DNA of 64,000 bases, from NCBI GenBank assembly GCA_025454875.1, contig JALONP010000011.1, positions 18,114-82,113 on the forward strand. Direction: 5' to 3'. The notes under the pieces are model-generated. The model worked only from the letters and a program-made list of their open reading frames with translations, ran no database searches and was not told where the DNA came from. The position numbers and the translations under genes are program-made. The stretch is from Bacteroidia bacterium. Lineage in GTDB: Bacteria; Bacteroidota; Bacteroidia; UKL13-3. Shown here piece after piece: positions 27,309-35,410 of this stretch (its first letter is position 1; every line of letters begins with the position of its first letter).

Positions 27309-27908
27309 TTACTTACGTACAAATTGGTTTGCACGTTTGTTTTGCCCAGCTAATTCAGCTGTTTCGTTTATTCGTTTGCTTCGCGTTTCAGGCTTTTTGG
27401 CGGTGTTAATCCATTCCAAAATACCCCTTCGAGTTGATGGTGGAAACTGGTTCCAATAGTTCAAAGCATTTGGTATCTGTTTCAATGCCACCGATAAATC
27501 TTCAGGAACTTCAAGCGCATCAACTTTATTCAATGCATCCCAAGTCCCTAATTGTTTAGCAAGTTCAACCATTGCAATACCCGCAGGAGCCATTTTTCCT
27601 GAGCTTTGCAAACGTTCTACTTTGTTTTTATTTACCAAACTCCAATTGCTTTTTGGGTTTCGCTTCGAAAAAAACTGGTAATAACTCGTAGCATCGCGTT
27701 TGTTTGGTTTACTATCAACCCAACCAAAACAGAGCGCCTCATCCACCGCTTCTGGATAGTAAACAGAAGGTATGTTACTTTTCTTTTTAAATATAACAAG
27801 CCAGATACTGGTTTCCGTTTGGTGGTGCTTTGCAAGCCACTTACGCCATTGATCTGCACTCTTAGCCGCTACCACTTTGGTTCCAAGATATTCCTTTTCA
27901 ATTGCCAT
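27309..27908 (-). CDS. YdeI/OmpD-associated family protein
   Basis: This 199-residue soluble protein has conserved segments WLVIFKKKS, YPEAVDEALCFGWVDSKPNK and the C-terminal IPNALNYWNQFPPSTRRGIL region, all typical of the YdeI family. The biochemical role is not known; some members are linked to polymyxin or bacteriocin resistance. It is convergent with the thioredoxin gene, 3 nt apart, and its start faces a dispersed repeat. Confidence 0.82.
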   Translation of the reverse strand: MAIEKEYLGTKVVAAKSADQWRKWLAKHHQTETSIWLVIFKKKSNIPSVYYPEAVDEALCFGWVDSKPNKRDATSYYQFFSKRNPKSNWSLVNKNKVERLQSSGKMAPAGIAMVELAKQLGTWDALNKVDALEVPEDLSVALKQIPNALNYWNQFPPSTRRGILEWINTAKKPETRSKRINETAELAGQNKRANQFVRK

Positions 27909-27954
27909 TCAAGAGCAAGTTAACAATTAAACACGTGAAATAAATTTGAAATTT

Positions 27955-28179
27955 GGGGCTTCAGCGAGGTTCGTTTCTCTCACTCGCTGCGCGTGTTCCG
28001 CGTTACACGGTAACTTGCTGCACCCGCTAAGCCAAGAGAAGAATGACGAATTGGAAAGTACGAATTGGGAAGTTTGAATGCGTAATGTTGAATTTTAATG
28101 ACGTCATTTAATGAGATGATGTGATAATTCACATGCAAGCGTCACTTCGAGTAGAGCCAAAGGCTCGTATCGAGAAGTG
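27955..28179 (+). repeat. Dispersed composite repeat, copy 2 (module A + linker + module B)
   Basis: Module A is at 27955-28033 (79 nt). Its inner hairpin reads GTTAC-acg-GTAAC at 28002-28014 instead of GGTAC-acg-GTACC: both arms changed together, so pairing is kept. Module B (28143-28179) keeps its stems but has loop AAA instead of GCA. The remainder of the 363-bp gap 27909-28271 is linker and low-complexity words (TTGGGTGG repeated, CATTCAACAC); no gene is visible. Confidence 0.9.
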
Positions 28180-28271
28180 GTGGTTGGGTGGTTGGGTGGT
28201 TGGGTGATTGGACAGTGGTCATTAGGCATTCAACACTTAACCCTTAACATTCAACACTCAAAAACTCAGTC

Positions 28272-29324
28272 TTAATTCCCAGTTGCCTTTTTGAGGGTAA
28301 AACTAAACGTAGTTCCCTGCCCTATTTGACTGCGCACGTTTACCGTTTGGTTATGCGCTTCGATGATATGTTTTACAATAGCCAATCCTAAACCCGTTCC
28401 TCCTGGTCCACTTTCACGTGCACGGCTCTTATCTACTCGGTAAAAGCGTTCGAAAATTCTTGGAAGGTGTTCCTGAGTAATACCTTCACCGTTATCACCA
28501 ATCTCAATTAAAATATTTTCGTCCATATCATAATAACCAGCCGTTGCCGTACCAAACTCTTTACCATACTTAATGGCATTTAAAATCAAGTTCACCAATA
28601 CCTGGCGAATACGGTACCTATCAGCAAATACATAAAATGGCTTGTTGCAACCTTCTTTAATAATTAGCGAAATACCTCGTTCTTTGGCTCTTACTTCCAA
28701 CTGCTCATAAATATCTTTAACCAAGGCGTTGATATCAAAACGTTCTGGCTCCATGTTTAATTCGCCAGATTCAAGTTGCGAAATGGCCAACAAATCTGCA
28801 ACCAAATCACTTAAACGGTCGGCACTCTTAGCTGCCTTTTGCAAAAACCGAATATTCACCTCTGGGTCTTCGATGGCGCCATCAATCAACGTGTGAATGT
28901 ATCCTTGAATATTGAAAATTGGTGTTTTAAGCTCGTGCGATACATTGCCCAAAAACTCTTTTCTAAAGTCAGCAAGTTTCTTGAGCTCATCCATTTGCTC
29001 CTTCTGATCTTTTGCCCAATTGATTACCTCCTTGTTCATATTCATAATTGGATCTGTTTTCCAATCAAAATTGCTCAATTTGGCATCATACTTTTGGGTT
29101 TTTAAACTGTGAATGGTTTTGTAGATGAGTTTTATTTTTTTGTAAATAAAAAACTCGAGTGAGTAAAAAAACAATACAAACGAAAAAACTAAGGTTACTA
29201 CGCCCGCAGTTGCTGCAAGGCGCATATCATGCTCATCAATAAACCAAGTGGTTGCAGCTACAAATAGCGACAAAACAACTGCAATGATAAAGGCAATGGT
29301 AACCGGTTTCGGGTTTCGAATCAT
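28272..29324 (-). CDS. PhoR-type sensor histidine kinase
   Basis: This 350-residue kinase has two N-terminal membrane helices (IAFIIAVVLSLFVAATTWFI and AGVVTLVFSFVLFFYSLEFF), a short cytoplasmic linker, a HisKA domain with FLGNVSHELKTPIFNIQGY (phospho-His near residue 130), and an HATPase_c domain (NLILNAIKYG, DNGEGI, GGTGLGLAIVKHI). It autophosphorylates and transfers to the response regulator whose gene overlaps it by 4 nt. A periplasmic sensor domain is essentially missing, as in many PhoR proteins. The Pho assignment rests on family resemblance and on TTAACA boxes at phosphate genes in this window. Confidence 0.88.
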   Translation of the reverse strand: MIRNPKPVTIAFIIAVVLSLFVAATTWFIDEHDMRLAATAGVVTLVFSFVLFFYSLEFFIYKKIKLIYKTIHSLKTQKYDAKLSNFDWKTDPIMNMNKEVINWAKDQKEQMDELKKLADFRKEFLGNVSHELKTPIFNIQGYIHTLIDGAIEDPEVNIRFLQKAAKSADRLSDLVADLLAISQLESGELNMEPERFDINALVKDIYEQLEVRAKERGISLIIKEGCNKPFYVFADRYRIRQVLVNLILNAIKYGKEFGTATAGYYDMDENILIEIGDNGEGITQEHLPRIFERFYRVDKSRARESGPGGTGLGLAIVKHIIEAHNQTVNVRSQIGQGTTFSFTLKKATGN

Positions 29325-29998
29325 ATTTCAAATTTATACCCTACACCTTTTACGGTTCCTATATAATCATCACCAAGTTTTTCGCGAAGCTTGCGAATAT
29401 GCACATCAATGGTGCGGTCTACCACTAACACCTCATCGCCCCACACTTTTTCTAAAATATATTCACGTGTAAATACTTTACCGGGTTTGCTTGCCAATAA
29501 AAATAACAATTCAAACTCTTTACGCGCCAATTGAATTTTTTGGTCGCCCCTGTACACCAAAAATGTCTCACGGTCAATAATAATATTGCCAACCGTTAGT
29601 TTCGACTCAACTACTTCCTTGTTTTTGCGTCTTAATATAGCACTGATGCGGCTAATCAATACTCGCGGCTTAATTGGTTTGGCTATGTAATCATCTGCGC
29701 CTGCGTTAAACCCAGCAATTTCTGAATACTCTTCGGCACGTGCTGTTAAAAACACAATAAAAGTTTTGGCGAAAGCCGAGTCGGCTTTCATAACCTTGCA
29801 CGCCTCAATGCCATCCATAACAGGCATCATCACGTCTAATAAAATTAAATCAGGCTTTACCTTTTTACCAACTTCAATAGCTTCTTTACCATTGTGCGCC
29901 AAAAAAACTTCGTACCCTTCTTTTTTGAGGTTGTATTGAATAAATTCTAAAATATCAATTTCATCGTCAACCACCAGAATTTTGTAAGGATTTTCCAT
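29321..29998 (-). CDS. PhoB-type OmpR-family response regulator
   Basis: This 225-residue regulator has a receiver domain (VVDDE acidic pocket, phospho-Asp in LILLDVMMP near residue 53, Lys in YIAKPIKP) and a winged-helix DNA-binding domain (about 130-225, DRTIDVHIRKLREKLG, then TVKGVGYKF). I prefer the ATG at 29998 (MENPYKILVVDDE); an in-frame ATG at 30019 also exists but would place the start inside a candidate Pho box. Gene order regulator-kinase with a 4-nt overlap matches phoBR. Confidence 0.88.
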   Translation of the reverse strand: MENPYKILVVDDEIDILEFIQYNLKKEGYEVFLAHNGKEAIEVGKKVKPDLILLDVMMPVMDGIEACKVMKADSAFAKTFIVFLTARAEEYSEIAGFNAGADDYIAKPIKPRVLISRISAILRRKNKEVVESKLTVGNIIIDRETFLVYRGDQKIQLARKEFELLFLLASKPGKVFTREYILEKVWGDEVLVVDRTIDVHIRKLREKLGDDYIGTVKGVGYKFEI

Positions 29999-30011
29999 GT
30001 CTTGTTTTTTT

Positions 30012-30029
30012 TGTAACATTCGCTTAACG
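30012..30029 (+). promoter_or_regulatory. Weak Pho-box-like direct repeat before the PhoB-type gene
   Basis: GTAACA (30013-30018) and TTAACG (30024-30029) are spaced 5 nt apart, an 11-bp period, and each differs by one base from the TTAACA half-site seen perfectly at the PiT and porin genes. It sits 15-31 nt upstream of the ATG at 29998, on the strand opposite to the gene. Autoregulation is plausible but this is the weakest of the three sites. Confidence 0.4.
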
Positions 30030-30085
30030 CTTTTAGTTCAATATTAACGAATGTTTAATTAATTGTTAATGGGCGCCAAAGAAAT

Positions 30086-30127
30086 ACGCATAAAAAAATC
30101 CGAACTGTTTCGGATTTTTTTATGCGT
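30086..30127 (-). terminator. 19-bp perfect hairpin terminator
   Basis: The 19-nt arms, from ACGCATAAAAAAATCCGAA to its exact complement, surround a CTGT loop. The A and T runs next to the GC core let it work in both directions. It lies 13 nt downstream of the T9SS cargo gene stop and most likely ends that transcript, insulating the two-component genes. Confidence 0.88.
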
Positions 30128-30139
30128 TCCATCAATAAG

Positions 30140-31105
30140 TTATTGTTTAAGTAAGGTTATTGGCTCAATGCGTTCTGTTGCACTCATTGCAGTTAGGTAG
30201 TAAATACCTGCTTTATAATCGCCCATTTCGAGGGTAATATTTTGTTCATCTTGTTGTATTGTTCCCGTTGCCATTACCTGACCTAATATATTGGTTACGG
30301 TATAAGTAAGTTCGCTGTGTTCCTTAGGCAGTTTCAATTTGCAGTTATTAATCACTGGATTGTCATAACTTACAGTTAACACAGATTGGGTAAACTCATT
30401 TACACTAACCGAATTGATAGCCGTAGCATACCTAACCGATAGTGGGATAAATAAACCATCTCCTGGCGTGTAATAAGCAAGCACCTCACCATTTTCGTTT
30501 AACCAATAATAAACTAAAATTGGTATTAACTCATCAACTGTTACACGCATCAACTGCACATTATTGTATACCCTATTGTTTGGTAGATTTAATGTTCCAT
30601 AACCAATCCCTTCAAGATCTGTTGTTCCACCAAAAGATGATTGTGTGTTTGACCACTCATCAGACGAAGTGACTCCGTACGTAAACGGGAAAACCATTTC
30701 CGTTTGCGGATTGCTGTAAATATTTGTAGCACTCGTATTTTCTGCACTGCCAATGCGCTCTAATTTAGTTGGTGTCTTTACAAAATAAGAATACCTTATT
30801 GTTGTTCCTTCCTGTTCACGGTAACAAATATTTGCTGTTGGAAAGGTAGAAGCAAAGGGTGAGGAAGACGGAAGAATGTAGGTAATCGTTCTGGGATCAA
30901 AGTCTTGAGGCGATTCCGGAACCAATGCCGAAAAGTCCCAAGTAACGTTCGCACCTTTGGTGGTGTCTAATTCAAATGCAGTTGCCTCAGTTAGCGTTAC
31001 ACTGGATCCTACACCTGCATAAGAAGAACTTGTAATGGTTGGTTGTGCCAAGAGGGTAAGTGAACCAACGAGGCCGCAGCTAAAAAGTAAAATTGCTTTT
31101 TTCAT
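30140..31105 (-). CDS. Secreted protein with T9SS type A C-terminal sorting domain
   Basis: This 321-residue precursor uses the ATG at 31105 (MKKAILLFSCGLVGSLTLLA, a clean signal peptide); an upstream in-frame Met at 31135 adds ten residues with no benefit. The body is beta-rich without a recognised enzyme domain. The last 75 residues (SELTYTVTNILGQVMATGTI, then GDYKAGIYYLTA) form a type A T9SS sorting domain, so the protein should be exported through the type IX system and anchored or released. The cargo function is unknown. Confidence 0.85.
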   Translation of the reverse strand: MKKAILLFSCGLVGSLTLLAQPTITSSSYAGVGSSVTLTEATAFELDTTKGANVTWDFSALVPESPQDFDPRTITYILPSSSPFASTFPTANICYREQEGTTIRYSYFVKTPTKLERIGSAENTSATNIYSNPQTEMVFPFTYGVTSSDEWSNTQSSFGGTTDLEGIGYGTLNLPNNRVYNNVQLMRVTVDELIPILVYYWLNENGEVLAYYTPGDGLFIPLSVRYATAINSVSVNEFTQSVLTVSYDNPVINNCKLKLPKEHSELTYTVTNILGQVMATGTIQQDEQNITLEMGDYKAGIYYLTAMSATERIEPITLLKQ

Positions 31106-31144
31106 GGTTATTAGGTTTAATTTAAGGTTATTCAAATTGATTTC

Positions 31145-32269
31145 TTAGGGCATGAGTTCAGCGAGTTTTTTGGCCAATGCTTCACCACGCAAATTTTTGG
31201 CAATAATACGGCCTTCTTTGTCCAATAACACGGTAAATGGTATTGACTCAATATTGTAAACAGGAACAACAGATGCATTCCATTTTTTCAAATCACTCAC
31301 GTGTGTCCAAAGCAAGCGGTCATCATTAATGGCTTTTACCCAAGAGTCGCGGTTATCATCCAATGATACCCCAAATACTTCAAATCCTTTTGCTTTATAG
31401 GCATTGTACAAACGCACCACATTTGGATTTTCCATACGACAAGGCTTGCACCAACTTGCCCAAAAATCAACCAATACGTAATTCCCACGTAATGATGAAA
31501 GAGCTACCGACTTTCCAAAAGGATCGTTTAATACAATATCAGGTGCTACTTCCCCAATAGCCGTCCTGCGCAAAACTTCAACGCGTGTGTGCAACTCACG
31601 TGCATACTTTGATTGGGAGAAATTGTTGTAATACGTTTGATCCACTTTATCAAAAAATGAGAAATCAGCTTCGGCAAGCAAAAAGTTAGTAGCGAAATAC
31701 GCTGTAATGCCGGCATTTTCCTTGAACACAAATTGTTTGATGGCCTCACTGCGCGCAAGCATCAGGCTATCATACTCAGCTCTAATTTGCTCTTGTATGG
31801 CAAGGCTTGGTACTGATTGGCTGTAAGCGGCATACTTTGTTTCCATGCCACGCAATGCTTGCATATACACATTGTTAATGGCGAGTAACTTGCGCAGTTG
31901 TTCTGTTTGTGGCGAACCTTTTACCCCAAATTGATCTGGGCTATTGGCATCAATGCTCACAGCCATATTGGTTAACGAGTCAACCACCAATAACACCGCT
32001 CCTTTCGGAAAACTAATCATGGCAAACAATTGCTCACTTGCTTTGCCTTTTAATTCAAACGATCCATCTGCATTCACCGTAGCGGTATCAAGCGGAATTA
32101 AACCGCGGGCGGTAAGCTCATTTACCACAATGGTTTTTTCGGTATAGTTGGTAATCTTTCCTTTAATCACAAATCCCTTTTGCTTGGTAGAAGCATCGCT
32201 CCCACACGAAACCAGAATAAGTGTTACAAGTGCTGTAAAAAAACAGTTTTTAATTGATTGCATGGTCAT
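31145..32269 (-). CDS. TlpA-like thiol-disulfide oxidoreductase lipoprotein with DUF4369 domain
   Basis: This 374-residue envelope protein has a lipobox at LVSC-GSD (Cys near residue 22). A DUF4369 beta domain (about 33-130, FVIKGKITNYTEKTIVV) is joined by helices to an AhpC/TSA-type thioredoxin domain (from about 240) with WASWCKPCRMENP near residue 273 and the cis-Pro IPFTVLL. It likely reduces or isomerises disulfides in the periplasm. A second in-frame ATG at 32263 is possible. Such DUF4369-TlpA fusions are frequent in Bacteroidota. It precedes the T9SS cargo gene and may be co-transcribed with it. Confidence 0.9.
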   Translation of the reverse strand: MTMQSIKNCFFTALVTLILVSCGSDASTKQKGFVIKGKITNYTEKTIVVNELTARGLIPLDTATVNADGSFELKGKASEQLFAMISFPKGAVLLVVDSLTNMAVSIDANSPDQFGVKGSPQTEQLRKLLAINNVYMQALRGMETKYAAYSQSVPSLAIQEQIRAEYDSLMLARSEAIKQFVFKENAGITAYFATNFLLAEADFSFFDKVDQTYYNNFSQSKYARELHTRVEVLRRTAIGEVAPDIVLNDPFGKSVALSSLRGNYVLVDFWASWCKPCRMENPNVVRLYNAYKAKGFEVFGVSLDDNRDSWVKAINDDRLLWTHVSDLKKWNASVVPVYNIESIPFTVLLDKEGRIIAKNLRGEALAKKLAELMP

Positions 32270-32274
32270 TCGTT

Positions 32275-33732
32275 TTATTGATTGTCTAATGTTTGTTTCA
32301 CAATTTGGCTTGCCAGTTTAGGATCAGCTTTGCCTTTACTTAATTTCATCACTTCGCCCATAAACAAGGCTACTAGCGATGTTTTACCTGCACGGTATTC
32401 GGCAACTTTTTCAGGATATTTAGCTAATGCTTCGTTCACCCATTGTTGCAATGCATTGGTATCACTTTGTTGAATAACATTAAGCGACTCAGCCAATGAT
32501 AACACTGATTGTTGTGGTTGCTTAACCAATTCGGGAAATACTTTTTGTGAGGCTACGGAGTTTGAAATCTGTCCACCATCTACCAACGCTATCAGCTCAG
32601 CAACTTTTGCTGCAGGAACTACAAATTGTTCGATGTTAATGGCTTGCTCATTCAAATATCCCCTGATATGCACCATTAACCAATTGGCTGCTGCTTTGTA
32701 ATTGTTGGTATGCTGAACCAACTCCTGAAAATAACTTGCTGTTGCCTTATCATCAGTAAGCACCGAGGCATCATATTCATTTAACCCGTACTTTTTTGTA
32801 AACAAAGCATGCAACTCTTTGGGCAATGCAGGCATTTGCTTGCTCACTTGCTCAATGTATTCAGCAGTAATATGGAGTGGTGGCAAATCAGGTTCCGGAA
32901 AATAACGGTAATCGCTGGCCCCTTCTTTTGTACGCATCACAGTGGTTTCACCCTTGAGCGCATTAAAAGTTCGTGTCTCTTGGTAAATGGTTTCACCTTT
33001 CTCAATCGCCTCAATTTGCCTTTTGATTTCGTAATCGATAGAGCGCTGCACATTGCTTATTGAGTTCATGTTTTTTACTTCCACTTTTACCCCAAAGGCA
33101 GCAGCCCCTTTTAACCTAACCGACACATTCGCATCACAACGCATCGATCCTTCTTCCATATTTCCATCACATATATCTAGGTAACGAACCAACTTACGCA
33201 CTTCGGTTAAATATTGGTAGGCCTCTTCTCCACTTCTAATATCTGGCTCGGTAACCATTTCAACCAAGGGTACTCCTGCGCGGTTAAAATCAAGCAACGT
33301 ATCATTTAAATCCTGATCATGCATGCTTTTTCCGGTATCTTCTTCCATGTGTATGCGAATAAGGCGGATACGTTTTTGCGTGCCATCCTTCAGTTGAATA
33401 TCAATATGCCCACCTTCGCAAATGGGTGTGGTATGCTGCGATATTTGGTAGCCTTTGGGCAAATCGGCATAAAAGTAATTTTTACGCGCATAGTAGTTGT
33501 GCTCGGCAATTTTACAACCACAAGCAATACCCAACTTTACCGCGTAAGCCACAGCTGCTTCGTTATGAACAGGTAATGTACCGGGATGACCCAAACTCAC
33601 CGGACCCACTTGTGTATTAGGTAATGCTCCGTATTCATTTGCATCACTGCAAAAAGCTTTGCTTTTGGTAAGCATTTGGGCATGCACTTCCAAACCAATT
33701 ACTGCTTCGTATTTCGAATAATCTACTTCCAT
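32275..33732 (-). CDS. gatB: Asp-tRNA(Asn)/Glu-tRNA(Gln) amidotransferase subunit B
   Basis: This 485-residue subunit with kinase-like chemistry activates misacylated Glu-tRNA(Gln) or Asp-tRNA(Asn) for amidation by GatA. GLEVHAQM, YYARKNYFYADLPKGYQIS, the MEEDTGKS segment and FNRAGVPLVEMVTEPD are canonical, and a GatB/YqeY tail domain (about 330-485) binds tRNA. I chose the ATG at 33732 (MEVDYSKYEAVIG), with a near-consensus TAAATTCG at 33744-33751; the longer frame to 33774 adds an unlikely basic leader. gatA and gatC are not nearby. Confidence 0.96.
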   Translation of the reverse strand: MEVDYSKYEAVIGLEVHAQMLTKSKAFCSDANEYGALPNTQVGPVSLGHPGTLPVHNEAAVAYAVKLGIACGCKIAEHNYYARKNYFYADLPKGYQISQHTTPICEGGHIDIQLKDGTQKRIRLIRIHMEEDTGKSMHDQDLNDTLLDFNRAGVPLVEMVTEPDIRSGEEAYQYLTEVRKLVRYLDICDGNMEEGSMRCDANVSVRLKGAAAFGVKVEVKNMNSISNVQRSIDYEIKRQIEAIEKGETIYQETRTFNALKGETTVMRTKEGASDYRYFPEPDLPPLHITAEYIEQVSKQMPALPKELHALFTKKYGLNEYDASVLTDDKATASYFQELVQHTNNYKAAANWLMVHIRGYLNEQAINIEQFVVPAAKVAELIALVDGGQISNSVASQKVFPELVKQPQQSVLSLAESLNVIQQSDTNALQQWVNEALAKYPEKVAEYRAGKTSLVALFMGEVMKLSKGKADPKLASQIVKQTLDNQ

Positions 33733-33813
33733 AAATAAAGGTTCGAATTTAGGTCGAACAAAGCGTTTCCACAATTTTTTCTGAATTCGGGTAGTTTCGC
33801 TTATTTTACCGCA

Positions 33814-35043
33814 ATGAAATGGTACATTTTCGCATTGGGCATGTATTGCAAACTGCAGGTTTTAGCTCAAAACCTCATTCCCAATGCCGATTTTGAACAA
33901 AACATCCAAGGCAAAGTACTTGAGTGGCAGCAACCCCTTGATGATTATTACCATTACGAACAACATGCAACCAAAGAAGGCTACAATGCCATTAATGGAT
34001 TGTGCTTACTGCAACCAGAGCCTAGCGAATACTTAGTTGCCAAACTCAAAGAGCCACTTGTTCCGGGGGCAACCTATTGCATTCAATTGCAAACATTTAA
34101 AGGCCCAACATATATTGGCTCTTTTAACCGACTGGGTGCCATCGACATTGCATTTACCGATACACCACCATTGGTTTGGCGAAGGCGAAAATTGTTTTTA
34201 CAGCCACTCATCAGCTTACCCATTACCAATGCACAAGGTGTATTTACACAACCCGAACCTGCGCAGTTTGTTGCACAAGGCAACGAGCAATACATTGTGA
34301 TTGGTAAATTTCACCAGCAAGATGTAACCCTACTTACCTTGCAACAAAAAAAAGAAAGCTTGTGGCGAGAGCAGTATTATGAATGTGATTCCATTAAAAA
34401 ATACTACAAATCGTGCATGCCACCTCCCCCACTCGAAACCAATAAACGCAAGCTTAAAAGGGCGCTTAAACACAATGCCGACTCAACTGAGGAATTACAA
34501 ATGGCAATGGTAGCCGATCTTAAAGCCACTGCAGCAAAGTACGCAGCCATTGTAGAGCAACTCACCTCGCACGAACTTGATTCGGGCTTTTTTCATGTGC
34601 GCATTTACTTCGATAATATTTGTGTAACCCCCAAACAAGCAGATGGATTGTGTAATTGCACCGACTCTCTTGTTGCCACTAAACCGTTTGTCGCAGGGCA
34701 ATCATACCAATTGCGCAATATTCAATTTGATACCGATAAAGCTACTTTTAAACCTGGTTCTTATGTTGAAATGGATACACTGCTATACTATTTGGTAACG
34801 TATCCAAGCATGCACATTTCAATCGAAGGACATACAGATAGTGTGAACACCGAGGAGTACAATATTGATTTATCTGAGCGGAGAGCCAAGGCAGTTTATA
34901 CATATTTAATTGAGCATGGCGTTGAACCCAATCGCTTAACGTACAAAGGGTATGGCGAAAGTAGACCAGTAACTTCAAATAATACAACTGAAGGCCGCGC
35001 CCAAAACCGAAGAGTAGAATTCACCGTAACCAAATTTGACTAA
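33814..35043 (+). CDS. OmpA-family protein
   Basis: This 409-residue envelope protein has a short signal (MKWYIFALGMYCKLQVLAQ) and an N-terminal NLIPNADFEQ beta-sandwich domain resembling carbohydrate-binding folds. The C-terminal OmpA domain (about 305-409) carries IQFDTDKATFKPGS, GHTDSVNTEEYNIDLSERRA and NRRVEF, which bind peptidoglycan. A stretch near residues 210-235 is Lys-rich. It probably links the outer membrane to the cell wall. A near-consensus TAGTTTCG lies at 33792-33799, 15 nt before the ATG. Confidence 0.9.
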   Translation: MKWYIFALGMYCKLQVLAQNLIPNADFEQNIQGKVLEWQQPLDDYYHYEQHATKEGYNAINGLCLLQPEPSEYLVAKLKEPLVPGATYCIQLQTFKGPTYIGSFNRLGAIDIAFTDTPPLVWRRRKLFLQPLISLPITNAQGVFTQPEPAQFVAQGNEQYIVIGKFHQQDVTLLTLQQKKESLWREQYYECDSIKKYYKSCMPPPPLETNKRKLKRALKHNADSTEELQMAMVADLKATAAKYAAIVEQLTSHELDSGFFHVRIYFDNICVTPKQADGLCNCTDSLVATKPFVAGQSYQLRNIQFDTDKATFKPGSYVEMDTLLYYLVTYPSMHISIEGHTDSVNTEEYNIDLSERRAKAVYTYLIEHGVEPNRLTYKGYGESRPVTSNNTTEGRAQNRRVEFTVTKFD

Positions 35044-35079
35044 GCGCATTCGTTATCACACTCAGCAGTTTTTTACTTT

Positions 35080-35300
35080 GGGGCTTCAGCGAGGTTCGTT
35101 TCACTCACTCGCTGCGCGTGTTCCGCGGTACACGGTACCTTGCTGCACCCGCTAAGCCAAATACGAATTGCGAATTACGAATTGGCAAGCTCGAATGCTT
35201 ACTATTGAATTTTGAATAACGTCAATGTTTAATGAGATAATTTGATAATGCGTATGCAAGCGTCACTTCGAGTAGAGCCGCAGGCTCGTATCGAGAAGTG
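35080..35300 (+). repeat. Dispersed composite repeat, copy 3 (module A + linker + module B)
   Basis: Module A is at 35080-35158 (79 nt) with the consensus GGTAC-acg-GTACC hairpin, and module B at 35264-35300 with loop GCA. The linker holds GAATTGCGAATTACGAATTG and AATGAGATAATTTGATAATG. It lies in the 367-bp gap between the convergent OmpA and patatin genes. The rest of the gap (35301-35405) is made of words such as CATTTAGCATTCAACACTTAAC; no gene is visible. Confidence 0.92.
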
Positions 35301-35410
35301 GTATTGGGCAATAGACATTAGACAAAGGGCATTGGTCATTTAGCATTTAGCATTCAACACTTAACACGCGACACTTAACACTCAGCATTCAACATCCAAC
35401 ATTCGCCCCT

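Noticed and set aside
35340..35400. CTTAACA words as further Pho boxes
   Set aside because: They are part of low-complexity repeat text with irregular 14-nt spacing and no downstream start codon in a fitting position.
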